42,852 bases of DNA from NCBI GenBank assembly GCA_016719755.1, contig JADJYM010000005.1:1-42852 (forward strand), written 5' to 3'. Source of the DNA: Novosphingobium sp. (GTDB lineage: Bacteria > Pseudomonadota > Alphaproteobacteria > Sphingomonadales > Sphingomonadaceae). Under the pieces are notes generated by a model that saw only the letters and a list, made by a program, of their open reading frames with translations, was not told where the DNA came from and did not search any database. The translations under genes were made by a program, and so were the position numbers. Below are positions 15,453 through 23,864 of the stretch, piece by piece (positions within the stretch are counted from its first letter, which is position 1; each line of letters begins with the position of its first letter).

Positions 15453-17402
15453 CTAGGGGCGCAACTGAAGTTCTTCAAACCCACACGCTGCCAAGAATGC
15501 GTAAATCCTATCGTACATCTCGGGAGAGCGCGTGGTATCCTCGCTCGACCCATGCGGCACAAACACCACCATGCCTTGCCTGCTGCGGGTCAGCAGAACA
15601 CGATAAGAGTTTGCGACATAAGTTCGGCGCGCGGGATCATTGACTGCCTGCCAGCGCGTTCCCTTGAACTGCAGTGCCTGCCAGGCGCCATCCGCGCGCC
15701 GAAAGTTTGCGTCCCAGCATAGGCAGGTCCAATCGAGTTCGAGACCCTGCACGTCGAACTCCGTGGCGGCATCTTCCAGCGCGTCCGACGAGCGGACGTC
15801 TTCGGTCGGCGCTAGAAACCACTTCGCCGGCTCAATCTTAGCCTTCACGAACACGCCGTGTGGCTTGAGGCGAGCTGCGTTCGAAGAGGCCAGCAGGCCG
15901 CAGCGTTCGTTGCCCCGCCGCTTGGTCCGCAGCCAATGGCGGGCCCGATCAAGATCGCGGGTGATGAAAAGCGGAAAACTGGAAAGTTCACCGCGCACCT
16001 GCAGTGCCGCGCCGACATTCCCGGCAATGACGTGACCGACAAAGTCAGACAGTCGCTCCGCACGAAACGACCGGAGCGAGGTGGCAAGGTGAAGCGCGGG
16101 CGCCGTGACCTCGTCTGGGATGCCGCATGCATGCGTCAACGTGCCGGGCACGTGGACTTGCCAATGCGGGAAGGAGCGCTCGAGTGCGCGCAGCCATTCT
16201 TCAATCCCCGCTTCGCCAGTGTTGATCTCTTGACCGCCACCGACCAGGCAAATGATCGCGCACCAGCCCTCGTGGCGGTCCATGACGCTGAGCAGAAACT
16301 CGGGTTCGGACATCGAGAACCCGAGCTGCCCTTTTTTCTGCTGCATGAACTTGGACGTCTGCTCCACGTCCCAGGCTCGCTGGGCTTCGTCGAACACTGC
16401 GACCTTCTCGATTGGCGCAGCAACGGTAGTGAGCGCATCATCGCGGAAGTGGTGGATGTTCTGGATAAAGGCCGCGGCGCGCCGGTCTTCTTGGGTCTTC
16501 GACGTCGATTGCCCCGCCTCACGGGCCTTCGCGACTGCATCGAGCGCGAGCGCTTCACGCAGCACCTCAACCAAGGGGCCGTTGCCCGAGAGAAAGACCG
16601 CATGCTCGTCGCTGTGTGCCCGCTGTCGGGCGGTGGCCAAGTTAAGACCGGCCAGCGTCTTGCCTGAGCCTGGCACCCCGGTGATGAAGCAGATGATTTT
16701 GCGCCTATCGCGCTTAGCGGCTTCAATCGCATTGGCGATATAATCGGCCGTGTGCGTGAGGTTTTCTGCTCCCGCTTCTGAGCGCGAGATCTCTGCGACG
16801 TCATGCCCGCGGTAGAGGGCCTGGGCAGCTTCCACGATGGTGGGAGTGGGCCGATAGCGGCCTGCCTCCCAGGCACTCGGATCAATGGGTGTTCTGCCAT
16901 GCAGCCGGCAAACATCCTGGATTGCAGGTCCAAGCCCAATGGTGTTGACGCGCAGCGGGTGAGCGAGACCGTCCTCATCCCAGCGCAGCGGCTCAAACTC
17001 GGCGTCCGCTGCATGGCTGGCCACCAGGATTGGCACGATCGGTACCGCGTGGGAGGTTTCATGAAAATGCTTGAGGTCGAGGCCATAGCCATAGACCTGG
17101 TCCAGGCTTGAGCGGTCAAACTGCCGCGCACCGAGTTTATATTCGGCGACGAAGATGATCCCAGCCACGATGACGATGAGGTCTGCTCGGCGCCCCATCC
17201 GCGGGATCAGAAATTCCATTAAGAAGTGTGCCGCCGGCAACTGCTTGGCAAGCTCATGCAAGTGCTGGATTTGATATTCCCAGGCAGTTCGCTGGGCCGG
17301 CTCGAGCGCGAACGGCAAGCGTGCGGCAAGTTTGCCGAACAGCTCAGCGTCACTCGCCTGGCTGACGTCCTGCGCCGCAATCGACAGATATGCCCGATTC
17401 AT
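15453..17402 (-). CDS. DUF2075-type helicase with N-terminal nuclease domain
   Basis: A 649-residue fusion. Residues 60-110 look like a PD-(D/E)XK nuclease: ADLIVIV (D74), FVAEYKLGA (E87, K89) and a QxxxY motif at Q102-Y106. Residues 235-640 form a superfamily-1-like helicase/ATPase of the DUF2075 family: Walker A GVPGSGKT (242-249), Walker B VAVFDEAQR (334-342), LVGGGQEINTGEAG, and near the C-terminus ANSYRVLLTRSRQGMVVFVP (motif VI-like). No signal or membrane segment is present, so it acts in the cytoplasm on nucleic acid. Related nuclease-helicase fusions occur near restriction and defence genes. It stands alone, divergent from the thermonuclease gene. A phage-defence role is inference. 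Confidence 0.85.
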   Translation of the reverse strand: MNRAYLSIAAQDVSQASDAELFGKLAARLPFALEPAQRTAWEYQIQHLHELAKQLPAAHFLMEFLIPRMGRRADLIVIVAGIIFVAEYKLGARQFDRSSLDQVYGYGLDLKHFHETSHAVPIVPILVASHAADAEFEPLRWDEDGLAHPLRVNTIGLGPAIQDVCRLHGRTPIDPSAWEAGRYRPTPTIVEAAQALYRGHDVAEISRSEAGAENLTHTADYIANAIEAAKRDRRKIICFITGVPGSGKTLAGLNLATARQRAHSDEHAVFLSGNGPLVEVLREALALDAVAKAREAGQSTSKTQEDRRAAAFIQNIHHFRDDALTTVAAPIEKVAVFDEAQRAWDVEQTSKFMQQKKGQLGFSMSEPEFLLSVMDRHEGWCAIICLVGGGQEINTGEAGIEEWLRALERSFPHWQVHVPGTLTHACGIPDEVTAPALHLATSLRSFRAERLSDFVGHVIAGNVGAALQVRGELSSFPLFITRDLDRARHWLRTKRRGNERCGLLASSNAARLKPHGVFVKAKIEPAKWFLAPTEDVRSSDALEDAATEFDVQGLELDWTCLCWDANFRRADGAWQALQFKGTRWQAVNDPARRTYVANSYRVLLTRSRQGMVVFVPHGSSEDTTRSPEMYDRIYAFLAACGFEELQLRP

Positions 17403-17484
17403 TTGCCCTGCGTGCCCAACTGGTTAGGAAACATCAATGCTCACCCATCACAATGCCGTCGAGTATTTCTAGGATTGAGTTACA

Positions 17485-18204
17485 ATGATGATGGTGCAGA
17501 ATCGCTGGTCAACAATGGCGGTGCTAGGCGCCGCGTTATGCGGCTTTGCCATTTCAAGCCCCAGCCTGGCCCAGGTGGTTCAGGGCGCGGCCCGGGCGTT
17601 GGACGGCGATTCTTTGGTCGTAGGCGTCCAGGAAGTTCGCCTGTTTGGCATCGATGCTCCTGAATTCGACCAGACCTGTCAGAAGGACGGCGCACCCTGG
17701 GCCTGCGGCCAGATCGCCAAGGACCAGCTTGCGGCATTAGTCACGGCGCAACGCGTTGAATGCCGCGGGCAGGATAAGGATCAGTATGGGCGGATCGTCG
17801 CGGTTTGCTCGATTGGCTATGACGAGCTCAACCGCATCATGGTCGAACAGGGGTGGGCTGTCGCCTACCGCCAGTTTGGTGACAACTATGTCCCGGCTGA
17901 ACTGCAGGCCAAAGCTCAGCGATTGGGCATTTGGAGCTCTGAATTCGTTATGCCCGAAGAGTTTCGCATGGCGCAAACCATGAAGGAACAGCCCAAGGCG
18001 CCGCAGCCTCGAGCCCAGCCAACGCGCCAGAGCTATCGATCAGTCAATGGCTGCTCGATCAAAGGCAACCGGAACCGCCGCGGGCAATGGATCTACCACC
18101 TTCCGGGTATGCCGTATTACGATCAGACCCGGGCGGAGGAGTTCTTCTGCACAGAGGCAGCCGCACAAGCGGCAGGCTATCGCCGGGCGAAGGTCCGGCA
18201 GTAG
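17485..18204 (+). CDS. Secreted thermonuclease (SNase-like)
   Basis: A 239-residue protein with a Sec signal peptide (about 1-29, ending SLAQ) and a staphylococcal-nuclease OB-fold domain at about 35-150. The active-site segments VRLFGIDAPEFDQTC (Arg and Asp) and QDKDQYGRIVAVC (second Arg) are present, and WACGQIAKDQL carries the helix between them. The C-terminal extension NRRGQWIYHLPGMPYYDQT with FFCTEAEAQ-like spacing is a common small tail in alphaproteobacterial SNase proteins. It probably degrades nucleic acids in the periplasm or outside the cell. It is divergent from the nuclease-helicase gene across about 80 bases. A functional link between the two is possible but unproven. Confidence 0.88.
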   Translation: MMMVQNRWSTMAVLGAALCGFAISSPSLAQVVQGAARALDGDSLVVGVQEVRLFGIDAPEFDQTCQKDGAPWACGQIAKDQLAALVTAQRVECRGQDKDQYGRIVAVCSIGYDELNRIMVEQGWAVAYRQFGDNYVPAELQAKAQRLGIWSSEFVMPEEFRMAQTMKEQPKAPQPRAQPTRQSYRSVNGCSIKGNRNRRGQWIYHLPGMPYYDQTRAEEFFCTEAAAQAAGYRRAKVRQ

Positions 18205-18515
18205 AAGTGCATTCAGCAACCCGATTGGACTGAAGACCGTGCTACAAGACTGGCTGTGGACGCTGACAATGCGGCCATAATCGGCTTCAATCTGTCTGGT
18301 CGAAAGCCGTCGTTCGTTCACCGACGACCTATGTATGCCAACTCTCGGGTAGCGCCTAGGTGGGCGTTCGGGCCTTTGCAGACACCACCATTCGCTTGGG
18401 CGAGGATTAAAAACAACTCGCATGACTAAACTGCCAATAGGCGACAGTTTAGCCATGTGATCGATTCTAGGGAGCCTCCGACGCCGCACCAAACACCCGG
18501 CGCTGGAGGAATGAA
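18205..18515. other. Intergenic region before the monooxygenase operon
   Basis: About 310 bases with no credible gene. It must hold the promoter of the five-gene operon that starts at 18516. The main structure is the inverted repeat at 18426-18452. GGAGG at 18506-18510 is the ribosome-binding site for the first gene. Confidence 0.5.
18426..18452. promoter_or_regulatory. Inverted repeat, putative operator
   Basis: CTAAACTG and CAGTTTAG form a perfect 8-bp inverted repeat with 11 bases between the arms. It lies 64 bases before the monooxygenase start and has no T-run, so it is more like a protein-binding site than a terminator. It differs from the GGTAC-type operators, so a different regulator is expected. 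The Crp/Fnr-type gene inside this operon is a candidate, although the half-site is not a classic TTGAT/TGTGA box. Confidence 0.45.
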
Positions 18516-20021
18516 ATGTCTGCGGTTTCAAGCGATGCCGGTTGCGACTCAGAAGAGATCGAGCGTTTCGACGTTATAATCGTCGGCGCGGGGATCTCGG
18601 GCATCGGCAGCGCAACCTTGCTGCGCAAGCACTGCCCGGACTTGAGCTTTGTTGTCCTCGACGCGATGGAATCGTTCGGCGGCACCTGGCTGATGCACAA
18701 GTATCCCGGCACCCGTTCGGACAGCGATCTGTTCACTTTCGGCTATGGCTTCAAGCCGTGGAAGGGTGATCCCATCGCTTCGCGCCAGCAGATTCTGGAC
18801 TATCTGGGCGGGGCTATCGAGGATGCCAATCTTGGGCCGCACATCCGTTATGGCCACAAGGTCCAATCCGCCGAATGGTCGAGTGAAGCGGCAAGCTGGA
18901 CACTGGCAGTCGAGCGCAGTGATATAGAAGGCTTGGTCCATCTGCAGGGGCGCTTCCTGTGGATGTGTCAGGGCTACTACCGCCATTCACACGGCTACAC
19001 GCCGGACTGGCCAGGTCTCGCCCAGTTCCAGGGGCAGGTTGTCCACCCGCAGCACTGGCCAGACGATCTCGATCTCAGCGGCAAGCAGGTGACGGTGATC
19101 GGCTCGGGTGCCACGGCCGCCACCTTGATCCCGGCGCTGGCTGATAGCTGCGCGCATGTCACCATGTTGCAGCGCACGCCGACCTACTTCGCGGCTGGTC
19201 GCAATGCCGACAGCCTGGCGGACGAACTGCGCAAGCTGTATGTCGATGACGCCTGGATCCATGAAATCATGCGCCGCAAGGTGGTGCGCGACCGCGCCGA
19301 TCTGCTGGAGCGCGCGCAGGCAGCGCCCGACAAGCTGAAGAAACTGCTGATCGACGGGGTCAAGGCCTGCCTGCCCGAAGGCTTTGATGTCGATCGCCAC
19401 TTTACCCCGCCCTACAAGCCCATGCAGCAGCGCGTGGCCTTTGTGCCTGATGGCGACCTGTTCAAGGCCGTCGCTTCGGGCAAGGCATCGGTCGTGACGG
19501 ACCAGATCGCAGCCTTTGACGAAACCGGGATCCAGCTTGGTTCAGGCAGCCGCATCGACTGCGACGTGGTGATCACCGCGACCGGCTTTGAGATGTCCGT
19601 GATGGGCGAGATCCCCTTCCGGGTTGACGGACGCCATATCGATTTTGCGCAGACTGTGACCTATCGCGGGACGATGTTCACCGGCGTGCCGAACATGGCC
19701 TGGATTTATGGCTATGGGCACTATAGCTGGACCTTGCGCGCGGACCTGATCGGCGAGTTCGTCTGCCGCCTGCTGCGCCATCTGGAGGCGCGCGGCGCGA
19801 AGAGCGTAGCGCCGACCTTGCGCCTGGATGATCACGACATGCCGCAGCGGCCGTGGGTCGACACCGAATACCTCAATCCCGGCTACCTCTTGCGCAGCCT
19901 GGACCGCTTGCCACGCAGCGGTGACAAGCCGGAGTGGCAGCACAGCCAGGATTATCTCTACGAGAGCAAGGCCATCCCGGCCATCGATCTCGACGATCCG
20001 ATCTTTTCCTACAGCTATTGA
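18516..20021 (+). CDS. Flavin-dependent monooxygenase, Baeyer-Villiger type
   Basis: A 501-residue FAD/NAD(P)H enzyme. The FAD-binding Rossmann motif GAGISGIG is at 24-31 and a GGTW motif at 55-58. The Baeyer-Villiger fingerprint F-x-G-x-x-x-H-x-x-x-W-P is fully present at residues 171-182, and the NADPH-binding GSGATA at 196-201. ITATGFEMS near residue 355 is the third conserved segment. These enzymes insert oxygen next to a ketone to give an ester or lactone. It is the first gene of an operon with SDR, Crp/Fnr, VOC and enoyl-CoA hydratase genes. The substrate is unknown; a cyclic or methyl ketone would suit the neighbouring hydrolase and ligase. Confidence 0.92.
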   Translation: MSAVSSDAGCDSEEIERFDVIIVGAGISGIGSATLLRKHCPDLSFVVLDAMESFGGTWLMHKYPGTRSDSDLFTFGYGFKPWKGDPIASRQQILDYLGGAIEDANLGPHIRYGHKVQSAEWSSEAASWTLAVERSDIEGLVHLQGRFLWMCQGYYRHSHGYTPDWPGLAQFQGQVVHPQHWPDDLDLSGKQVTVIGSGATAATLIPALADSCAHVTMLQRTPTYFAAGRNADSLADELRKLYVDDAWIHEIMRRKVVRDRADLLERAQAAPDKLKKLLIDGVKACLPEGFDVDRHFTPPYKPMQQRVAFVPDGDLFKAVASGKASVVTDQIAAFDETGIQLGSGSRIDCDVVITATGFEMSVMGEIPFRVDGRHIDFAQTVTYRGTMFTGVPNMAWIYGYGHYSWTLRADLIGEFVCRLLRHLEARGAKSVAPTLRLDDHDMPQRPWVDTEYLNPGYLLRSLDRLPRSGDKPEWQHSQDYLYESKAIPAIDLDDPIFSYSY

Positions 20022-20056
20022 CCGGGCCGGACCCGCAAAGACCGAGGAGCGTGCAG

Positions 20057-20968
20057 ATGAAGAACATGAAAGGCGGCGTAGCCGTAGTAACCGGCGGCGG
20101 TTCTGGCCTGGGCAAGGCTATTGCACAGGAGGCCGCACGCCGGGGAATGCGGGTGGTGATTGCCGACGTGCAGGCCGAGGCGATGAATGCGGCGGTTAAA
20201 GAGCTGCGGGCCAGCGGTGCGGATGCGATTGGTGTGTTGACCGACGTGACCAGCGCTGCTTCGGTTGAGGCGCTCGCAGAGGCCGCCGAACGCCAGTTTG
20301 GCCCCGCCAACCTGGTGTTCAACAATGCCGGGGTCGCATCCGGTGGGCCGATCTGGGAAAGCACCGAAAAGGATTGGAAGTGGGTGTTCGCCGTCAACGT
20401 CGATGGGGTGGCCAACGGTGTGCGGAGCTTCACCCCGCGGATGCTTGCTGCCGCCGCTGCCGACCCGGCCTATCAAGGCTGCATTGTGAATACCGCCTCG
20501 ATGGCCGGACTGGTTACGGCACCCGGCATGGGCATTTACAGCGTTTCCAAACACGCCGTGATCGCGATTTCGGAATGCCTTTACCACGATCTCGATCTGG
20601 CCGGAGATCAGGTCAAGACAGCTGTGCTGTGTCCCTCATACGTGACCACCAACATCAGCCAATGCTATCGCACCCGGCCCGCCGATCTTGCCAATGAAAG
20701 CGGCCCGACAAAGTCCCAGCTGGCGACCCAGGCCATTTCCGCGAAGGATCTCGCCAATGGGTCGTTGACCGCAGAAGAAGTGGCCAGCATCACTTTCCAG
20801 GCAATCGAAGTGGGACAGTTCTACGTCTATCCCAGCCCGGAACTGCTCCCGATCGTCAAGAACCGCCTGGATAACATCGCGGCGGGATCCAATCCCGATA
20901 TTCCCTACGAGGACATTCCGATGTTCAAGGAGCGGCGCGACCGGTTAAAGGAAGCACTGGCCAGTTGA
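20057..20968 (+). CDS. Short-chain dehydrogenase/reductase (SDR)
   Basis: A 303-residue classical-type SDR that interconverts alcohol and ketone with NAD(P). TGGGSGLG cofactor loop at 12-19, D in LTDVT, NNAG at 89-92, and the catalytic Ser148, Tyr161 and Lys165 (YSVSK) are all present. Asp37 after the second strand (VVIADVQ) suggests NAD preference. The C-terminal tail from about residue 215 is longer than in minimal SDRs. The ATG at 20057 follows GAGGAGC; upstream in-frame codons overlap the monooxygenase. The gap to the monooxygenase is 35 bases. It may make the ketone that the monooxygenase then oxidises. Confidence 0.92.
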   Translation: MKNMKGGVAVVTGGGSGLGKAIAQEAARRGMRVVIADVQAEAMNAAVKELRASGADAIGVLTDVTSAASVEALAEAAERQFGPANLVFNNAGVASGGPIWESTEKDWKWVFAVNVDGVANGVRSFTPRMLAAAAADPAYQGCIVNTASMAGLVTAPGMGIYSVSKHAVIAISECLYHDLDLAGDQVKTAVLCPSYVTTNISQCYRTRPADLANESGPTKSQLATQAISAKDLANGSLTAEEVASITFQAIEVGQFYVYPSPELLPIVKNRLDNIAAGSNPDIPYEDIPMFKERRDRLKEALAS

Positions 20969-21005
20969 ACGCCAGCCCTCACAGGCGGATCAAGGACATC
21001 GGCAG

Positions 21006-21689
21006 TTGCACGAAGACAGGGCCCAGCACGAACCAGGAGTATTGAGCCCGGAGCTCGATGCTGCGCTGCGCCAGCATGCCCGCCGCCGACTGCTTGGCAG
21101 GGGTGAGCAGCTTTATGCGTTCGGGTCCGTGCCCGATGCGCTGTTCTGCGTTGAAGAGGGAGTACTGCGCCTCAGCGTGACCAGCCCCGAGGGCCGGGAA
21201 TCCGTTCTCAGCATGGTGACTCAAAACCAGTGGTTCGGCGAAGCCTCCCTGTTTTCGGGAGAGCCGCGCGGAAATGACGCCATGGCGATTGTTGCCAGCG
21301 CTGTGCTGATCGTCCCGGCTGCAGCAGTCCACCAGCTTGTCGACCACCGGCCGGATTTCTTGCTGCAATTCCTGGCCATGATGGGGAGGCGGTATCGCAT
21401 GATACTCAGCCGGATGGACGATACCGTGCTGCGCCCCTTGCCCGCCCGCCTGGCGCGGGAAGTGCTGCAGGCGCATGGGCGGGAGCTTGCAGCGGCAGGA
21501 CCACATCACCCGGTCACGCTCCGCTTCTCGCAAGAGGAAATGAGCCAGATGCTCGGCGCATCGCGGCAAAGCATCAACCGCCTGCTCAAGCAATGGGAGC
21601 GAGGCGGCGCCATAGAAGTTGCTTACCGCAGCCTGACAGTCCTCGATCCTGAAGCGCTGCGGTTGCTCACGGAACGTGACGAAGGATAA
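21006..21689 (+). CDS. Crp/Fnr family transcription regulator
   Basis: A 227-residue protein with an N-terminal cyclic-nucleotide-binding-like beta-roll (ALFCVEEGVLRLSV, QNQWFGEASLFSGEPR) and a C-terminal winged helix with RFSQEEMSQMLGASRQSINR as HTH. No FNR-type Cys cluster is present at the N-terminus, so it does not look like an iron-sulphur oxygen sensor. The start is a TTG at 21006 after AAGGA; a second TTG at 21042 is possible. It is embedded in the monooxygenase operon, which suggests that it regulates the pathway, perhaps through the inverted repeat at 18426-18452. Confidence 0.88.
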   Translation: MHEDRAQHEPGVLSPELDAALRQHARRRLLGRGEQLYAFGSVPDALFCVEEGVLRLSVTSPEGRESVLSMVTQNQWFGEASLFSGEPRGNDAMAIVASAVLIVPAAAVHQLVDHRPDFLLQFLAMMGRRYRMILSRMDDTVLRPLPARLAREVLQAHGRELAAAGPHHPVTLRFSQEEMSQMLGASRQSINRLLKQWERGGAIEVAYRSLTVLDPEALRLLTERDEG

Positions 21690-21727
21690 AGCGCTATGGT
21701 CCTGCTCCAAACTACCGGAGTACCAAG

Positions 21728-22471
21728 ATGAAACTGCGCCTGCGCCAGATTGCACTCGCCGTAACTGACCTTGAAGTTGCAACATTGCAGGCCAGCCAGA
21801 TTCTTGGCCTGGGCTCAGCCTATCAAGACCCGGCAATCGTGCGTTACGGGCTGCGCAATGCGGTCTATGCGATCGACAACACCTTTCTGGAATTCGTATC
21901 GCCGATCACCGAAAACACCACCGTCGGGCGCTTGCTGGCCAAGCAAGGCGGTGACTGCGGCTATATGGTCATTCTTCAAACCGACGGGGCAGACGAAGCG
22001 CGCGCGCGAATTGATGCTGCGGGTGTGCGCGTGGCGGATCAGTTGGACCGCAATGGCGCGGGCTTCATGCACCTGCATCCCAAGGATGTTGGCGGAACCC
22101 TGCTGTCCATCGATTACATGCCGCGCTGGTCCGACTGGGAATGGGGCGGCCCCGACTGGCAAAAGTCCGCTACCCATGACGAGGCCATTACCGGGATTGG
22201 AATAAGCGCGCTCGACCCGCAGGGCATGGCGGGGCGCTGGGGGGAAATTCTCGGTCGCCCGATGGAACATTGCGATCATGCAAGCCGCATCGGCCTGGAT
22301 GAAGGCGAGCTGCGGTTTGCGGCCCCAGCAGGCAACGGCAGTGAAGGATTCCAAGCCTTCGACCTGCACTCCGCCCGCGCCGCGCAGCTGCGCGAAAACG
22401 CTGTTCGGCACGGCTGCCTGACCAGTGAGGGGAATATCGCACTGTTCGGCGTGACTATTCGGCTGGTTTGA
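21728..22471 (+). CDS. VOC family protein (glyoxalase-like domain)
   Basis: A 247-residue protein opening with LRQIALAVTDLEVATLQASQ, a typical first strand-helix of the vicinal-oxygen-chelate fold, followed by AVYAIDNTFLEFVSPITENT with the expected acidic residue (E in LEFV). A second module appears from about residue 150 (ITGIGISALDPQGMAGRWGE). The first-strand metal His of extradiol dioxygenases is replaced here (QIALAV), so ring cleavage cannot be assumed. The protein could be a lyase, an isomerase or a non-metal VOC. It lies 38 bases after the regulator and 40 bases before the enoyl-CoA hydratase. Confidence 0.82.
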   Translation: MKLRLRQIALAVTDLEVATLQASQILGLGSAYQDPAIVRYGLRNAVYAIDNTFLEFVSPITENTTVGRLLAKQGGDCGYMVILQTDGADEARARIDAAGVRVADQLDRNGAGFMHLHPKDVGGTLLSIDYMPRWSDWEWGGPDWQKSATHDEAITGIGISALDPQGMAGRWGEILGRPMEHCDHASRIGLDEGELRFAAPAGNGSEGFQAFDLHSARAAQLRENAVRHGCLTSEGNIALFGVTIRLV

Positions 22472-22511
22472 TAGCCTGCATCAAAGCGCCTGAGACACGA
22501 GAGGATAACCA

Positions 22512-23324
22512 GTGACCTATTCGCAGATTTGTTATGATGTGATCCGCGCGGTCGCCACCATCACGCTGAACCGGCCAGAGCGCCTGAACGCCTGGACCCC
22601 GACCATGGCGGCAGAATTCCGCCAGGCCATGGAGCAGGCGAACAACGATCCGCAGGTGCGTGCGATTATCGTGACCGGCGCGGGCAAGGGGTTCTGCTCG
22701 GGCGTCGACATGAACGCGCTGGATGGAATGACCTCGAGCGGCAAGACCCCAAGCAAATCGTTCACCCCGCTTGACCCGGCGGCCCGCGAAGATTTCCAGC
22801 ATCCGATGACCTGGCTGCCGTCGGTCGGCAAGCCGATTATTGCCGCGGTCAACGGTGCGGCGGCCGGGCTGGGGCTTGCGCTTCTGCTGTTCTGCGATTT
22901 GCGGTTTGCCTCCAGCAACGCGGCATTTGTGACATCATTCTCGCGGCGCGGCCTGATCGCGGAACATGGCACCAGCTGGATGCTGACGCGATTGGTGGGA
23001 CATAGCCGTGCACTGGACCTGATGTTCTCCTCGCGTCGAGTAGATGGCGACGAGGCATACCGCATCGGCCTGGCAGACCGGGTCTGCGCCCCCGAACGGC
23101 TGCTGGACGAGGCACGCGAATATGCCGAGAACCTGGCGGCGAATGTCTCTCCGCGCTCGACCCGCATCATGAAGCGCCAGCTGTGGGACGCCCTGTTCGT
23201 CGATCTCGCAACCTCGATGCAGGAAGCCGATGAGGAAATGCGGGAAAGCCTGAAAAGCGCGGATTTCAAGGAGGGCGTTGCGCACTTCCTTGAGAAGCGC
23301 CCGGCAAAGTTCGTAGGTGGCTAA
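22512..23324 (+). CDS. Enoyl-CoA hydratase/isomerase family protein
   Basis: A 270-residue crotonase-fold enzyme. Visible are ATITLNRPERLNAWT (residues 14-28), the first oxyanion segment GAGKGFCSGVDMNAL, and the second, AAVNGAAAGLGLALLLFCDLR, with the conserved G-A-A-A-G-L-G turn. Next comes FVTSFSRRGLIAEHGTSWML, where Glu in IAEHG is at a catalytic position. Members hydrate or isomerise enoyl-CoAs, and some hydrolyse C-C bonds. The start is GTG at 22512 after GAGAGGA. It is the last gene of the operon and would supply the hydration step before dehydrogenation and thiolytic cleavage. Confidence 0.92.
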   Translation: MTYSQICYDVIRAVATITLNRPERLNAWTPTMAAEFRQAMEQANNDPQVRAIIVTGAGKGFCSGVDMNALDGMTSSGKTPSKSFTPLDPAAREDFQHPMTWLPSVGKPIIAAVNGAAAGLGLALLLFCDLRFASSNAAFVTSFSRRGLIAEHGTSWMLTRLVGHSRALDLMFSSRRVDGDEAYRIGLADRVCAPERLLDEAREYAENLAANVSPRSTRIMKRQLWDALFVDLATSMQEADEEMRESLKSADFKEGVAHFLEKRPAKFVGG

Positions 23325-23701
23325 AGTTTATTTTGGGGTTTTGTGATCGACATCGGTATCTGGAATGCCTTCGAGGTCTAAATGTCCCATGACACTTCTC
23401 CTGTGGCCGGAATGGCCACGGGGAGTTTGCCTCAACTATGCATGAAAATGTCCGCTATCCCAATTTGCGGTCCTGAAAGGAGACTTTCCGGATCGTCCAA
23501 CTGAGCGGACATTGGCCTGGCGAATTCAGGCGAGCGCGCCTAAAAATGCCGACCAGGCGTCCATGGTCTTCTGCGACCCGGATCATGGGCGCCTGACCTG
23601 TTAAGCGCGAAGCGCGCTTCGATCCCCAAACCCCAAATTCCATTCGACTTCGGCTGCACGGCAAGCATTGCTGTGTTCACTGAATCGCGGCCCTGAAGAG
23701 G
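23325..23701. other. Intergenic region between hydratase and IS21 element
   Basis: No credible gene. It contains a short hairpin, GTGGCC-GGAAT-GGCCAC (23403-23419), that could end the upstream operon's transcript although no T-run follows. It also contains a 10-bp inverted repeat, AATGTCCGCT (23447-23456) and AGCGGACATT (23504-23513), which could be the ends of a small non-coding mobile element or a structured RNA. Confidence 0.4.
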
Positions 23702-23754
23702 TGTCAATCGGCGTTCAATCGGGACCCCCTATCGGCGTGCAAAAGGGACCCCCT
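23702..23754. repeat. IS21-type left terminal repeats
   Basis: Two related 17-mers, GGCGTTCAATCGGGACC and GGCGTGCAAAAGGGACC, follow the TGT end. Such multiple transposase-binding repeats are a hallmark of IS21 ends. Confidence 0.75.
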
Positions 23755-23864
23755 TGCAGTTGCGGGGATTGGTTGATGCTGGGCGCGTGTTTCGCGCTGC
23801 TGGCGGCGTAGGAGGGCGTAGCCCGACCGGAGGCGGCAGCGCGAGGGCCGTTTTTCTGATTGGG

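Noticed and set aside
20979-21836. Minus-strand frame of 285 codons
   Set aside because: Antisense to the Crp/Fnr gene, with no start context or domain; the plus-strand protein has clear cyclic-nucleotide-binding-like and HTH segments.
21728-22471. Extradiol ring-cleavage dioxygenase
   Set aside because: The VOC fold is clear, but the first-strand metal His is missing (QIALAV), so only a general VOC call is supported.
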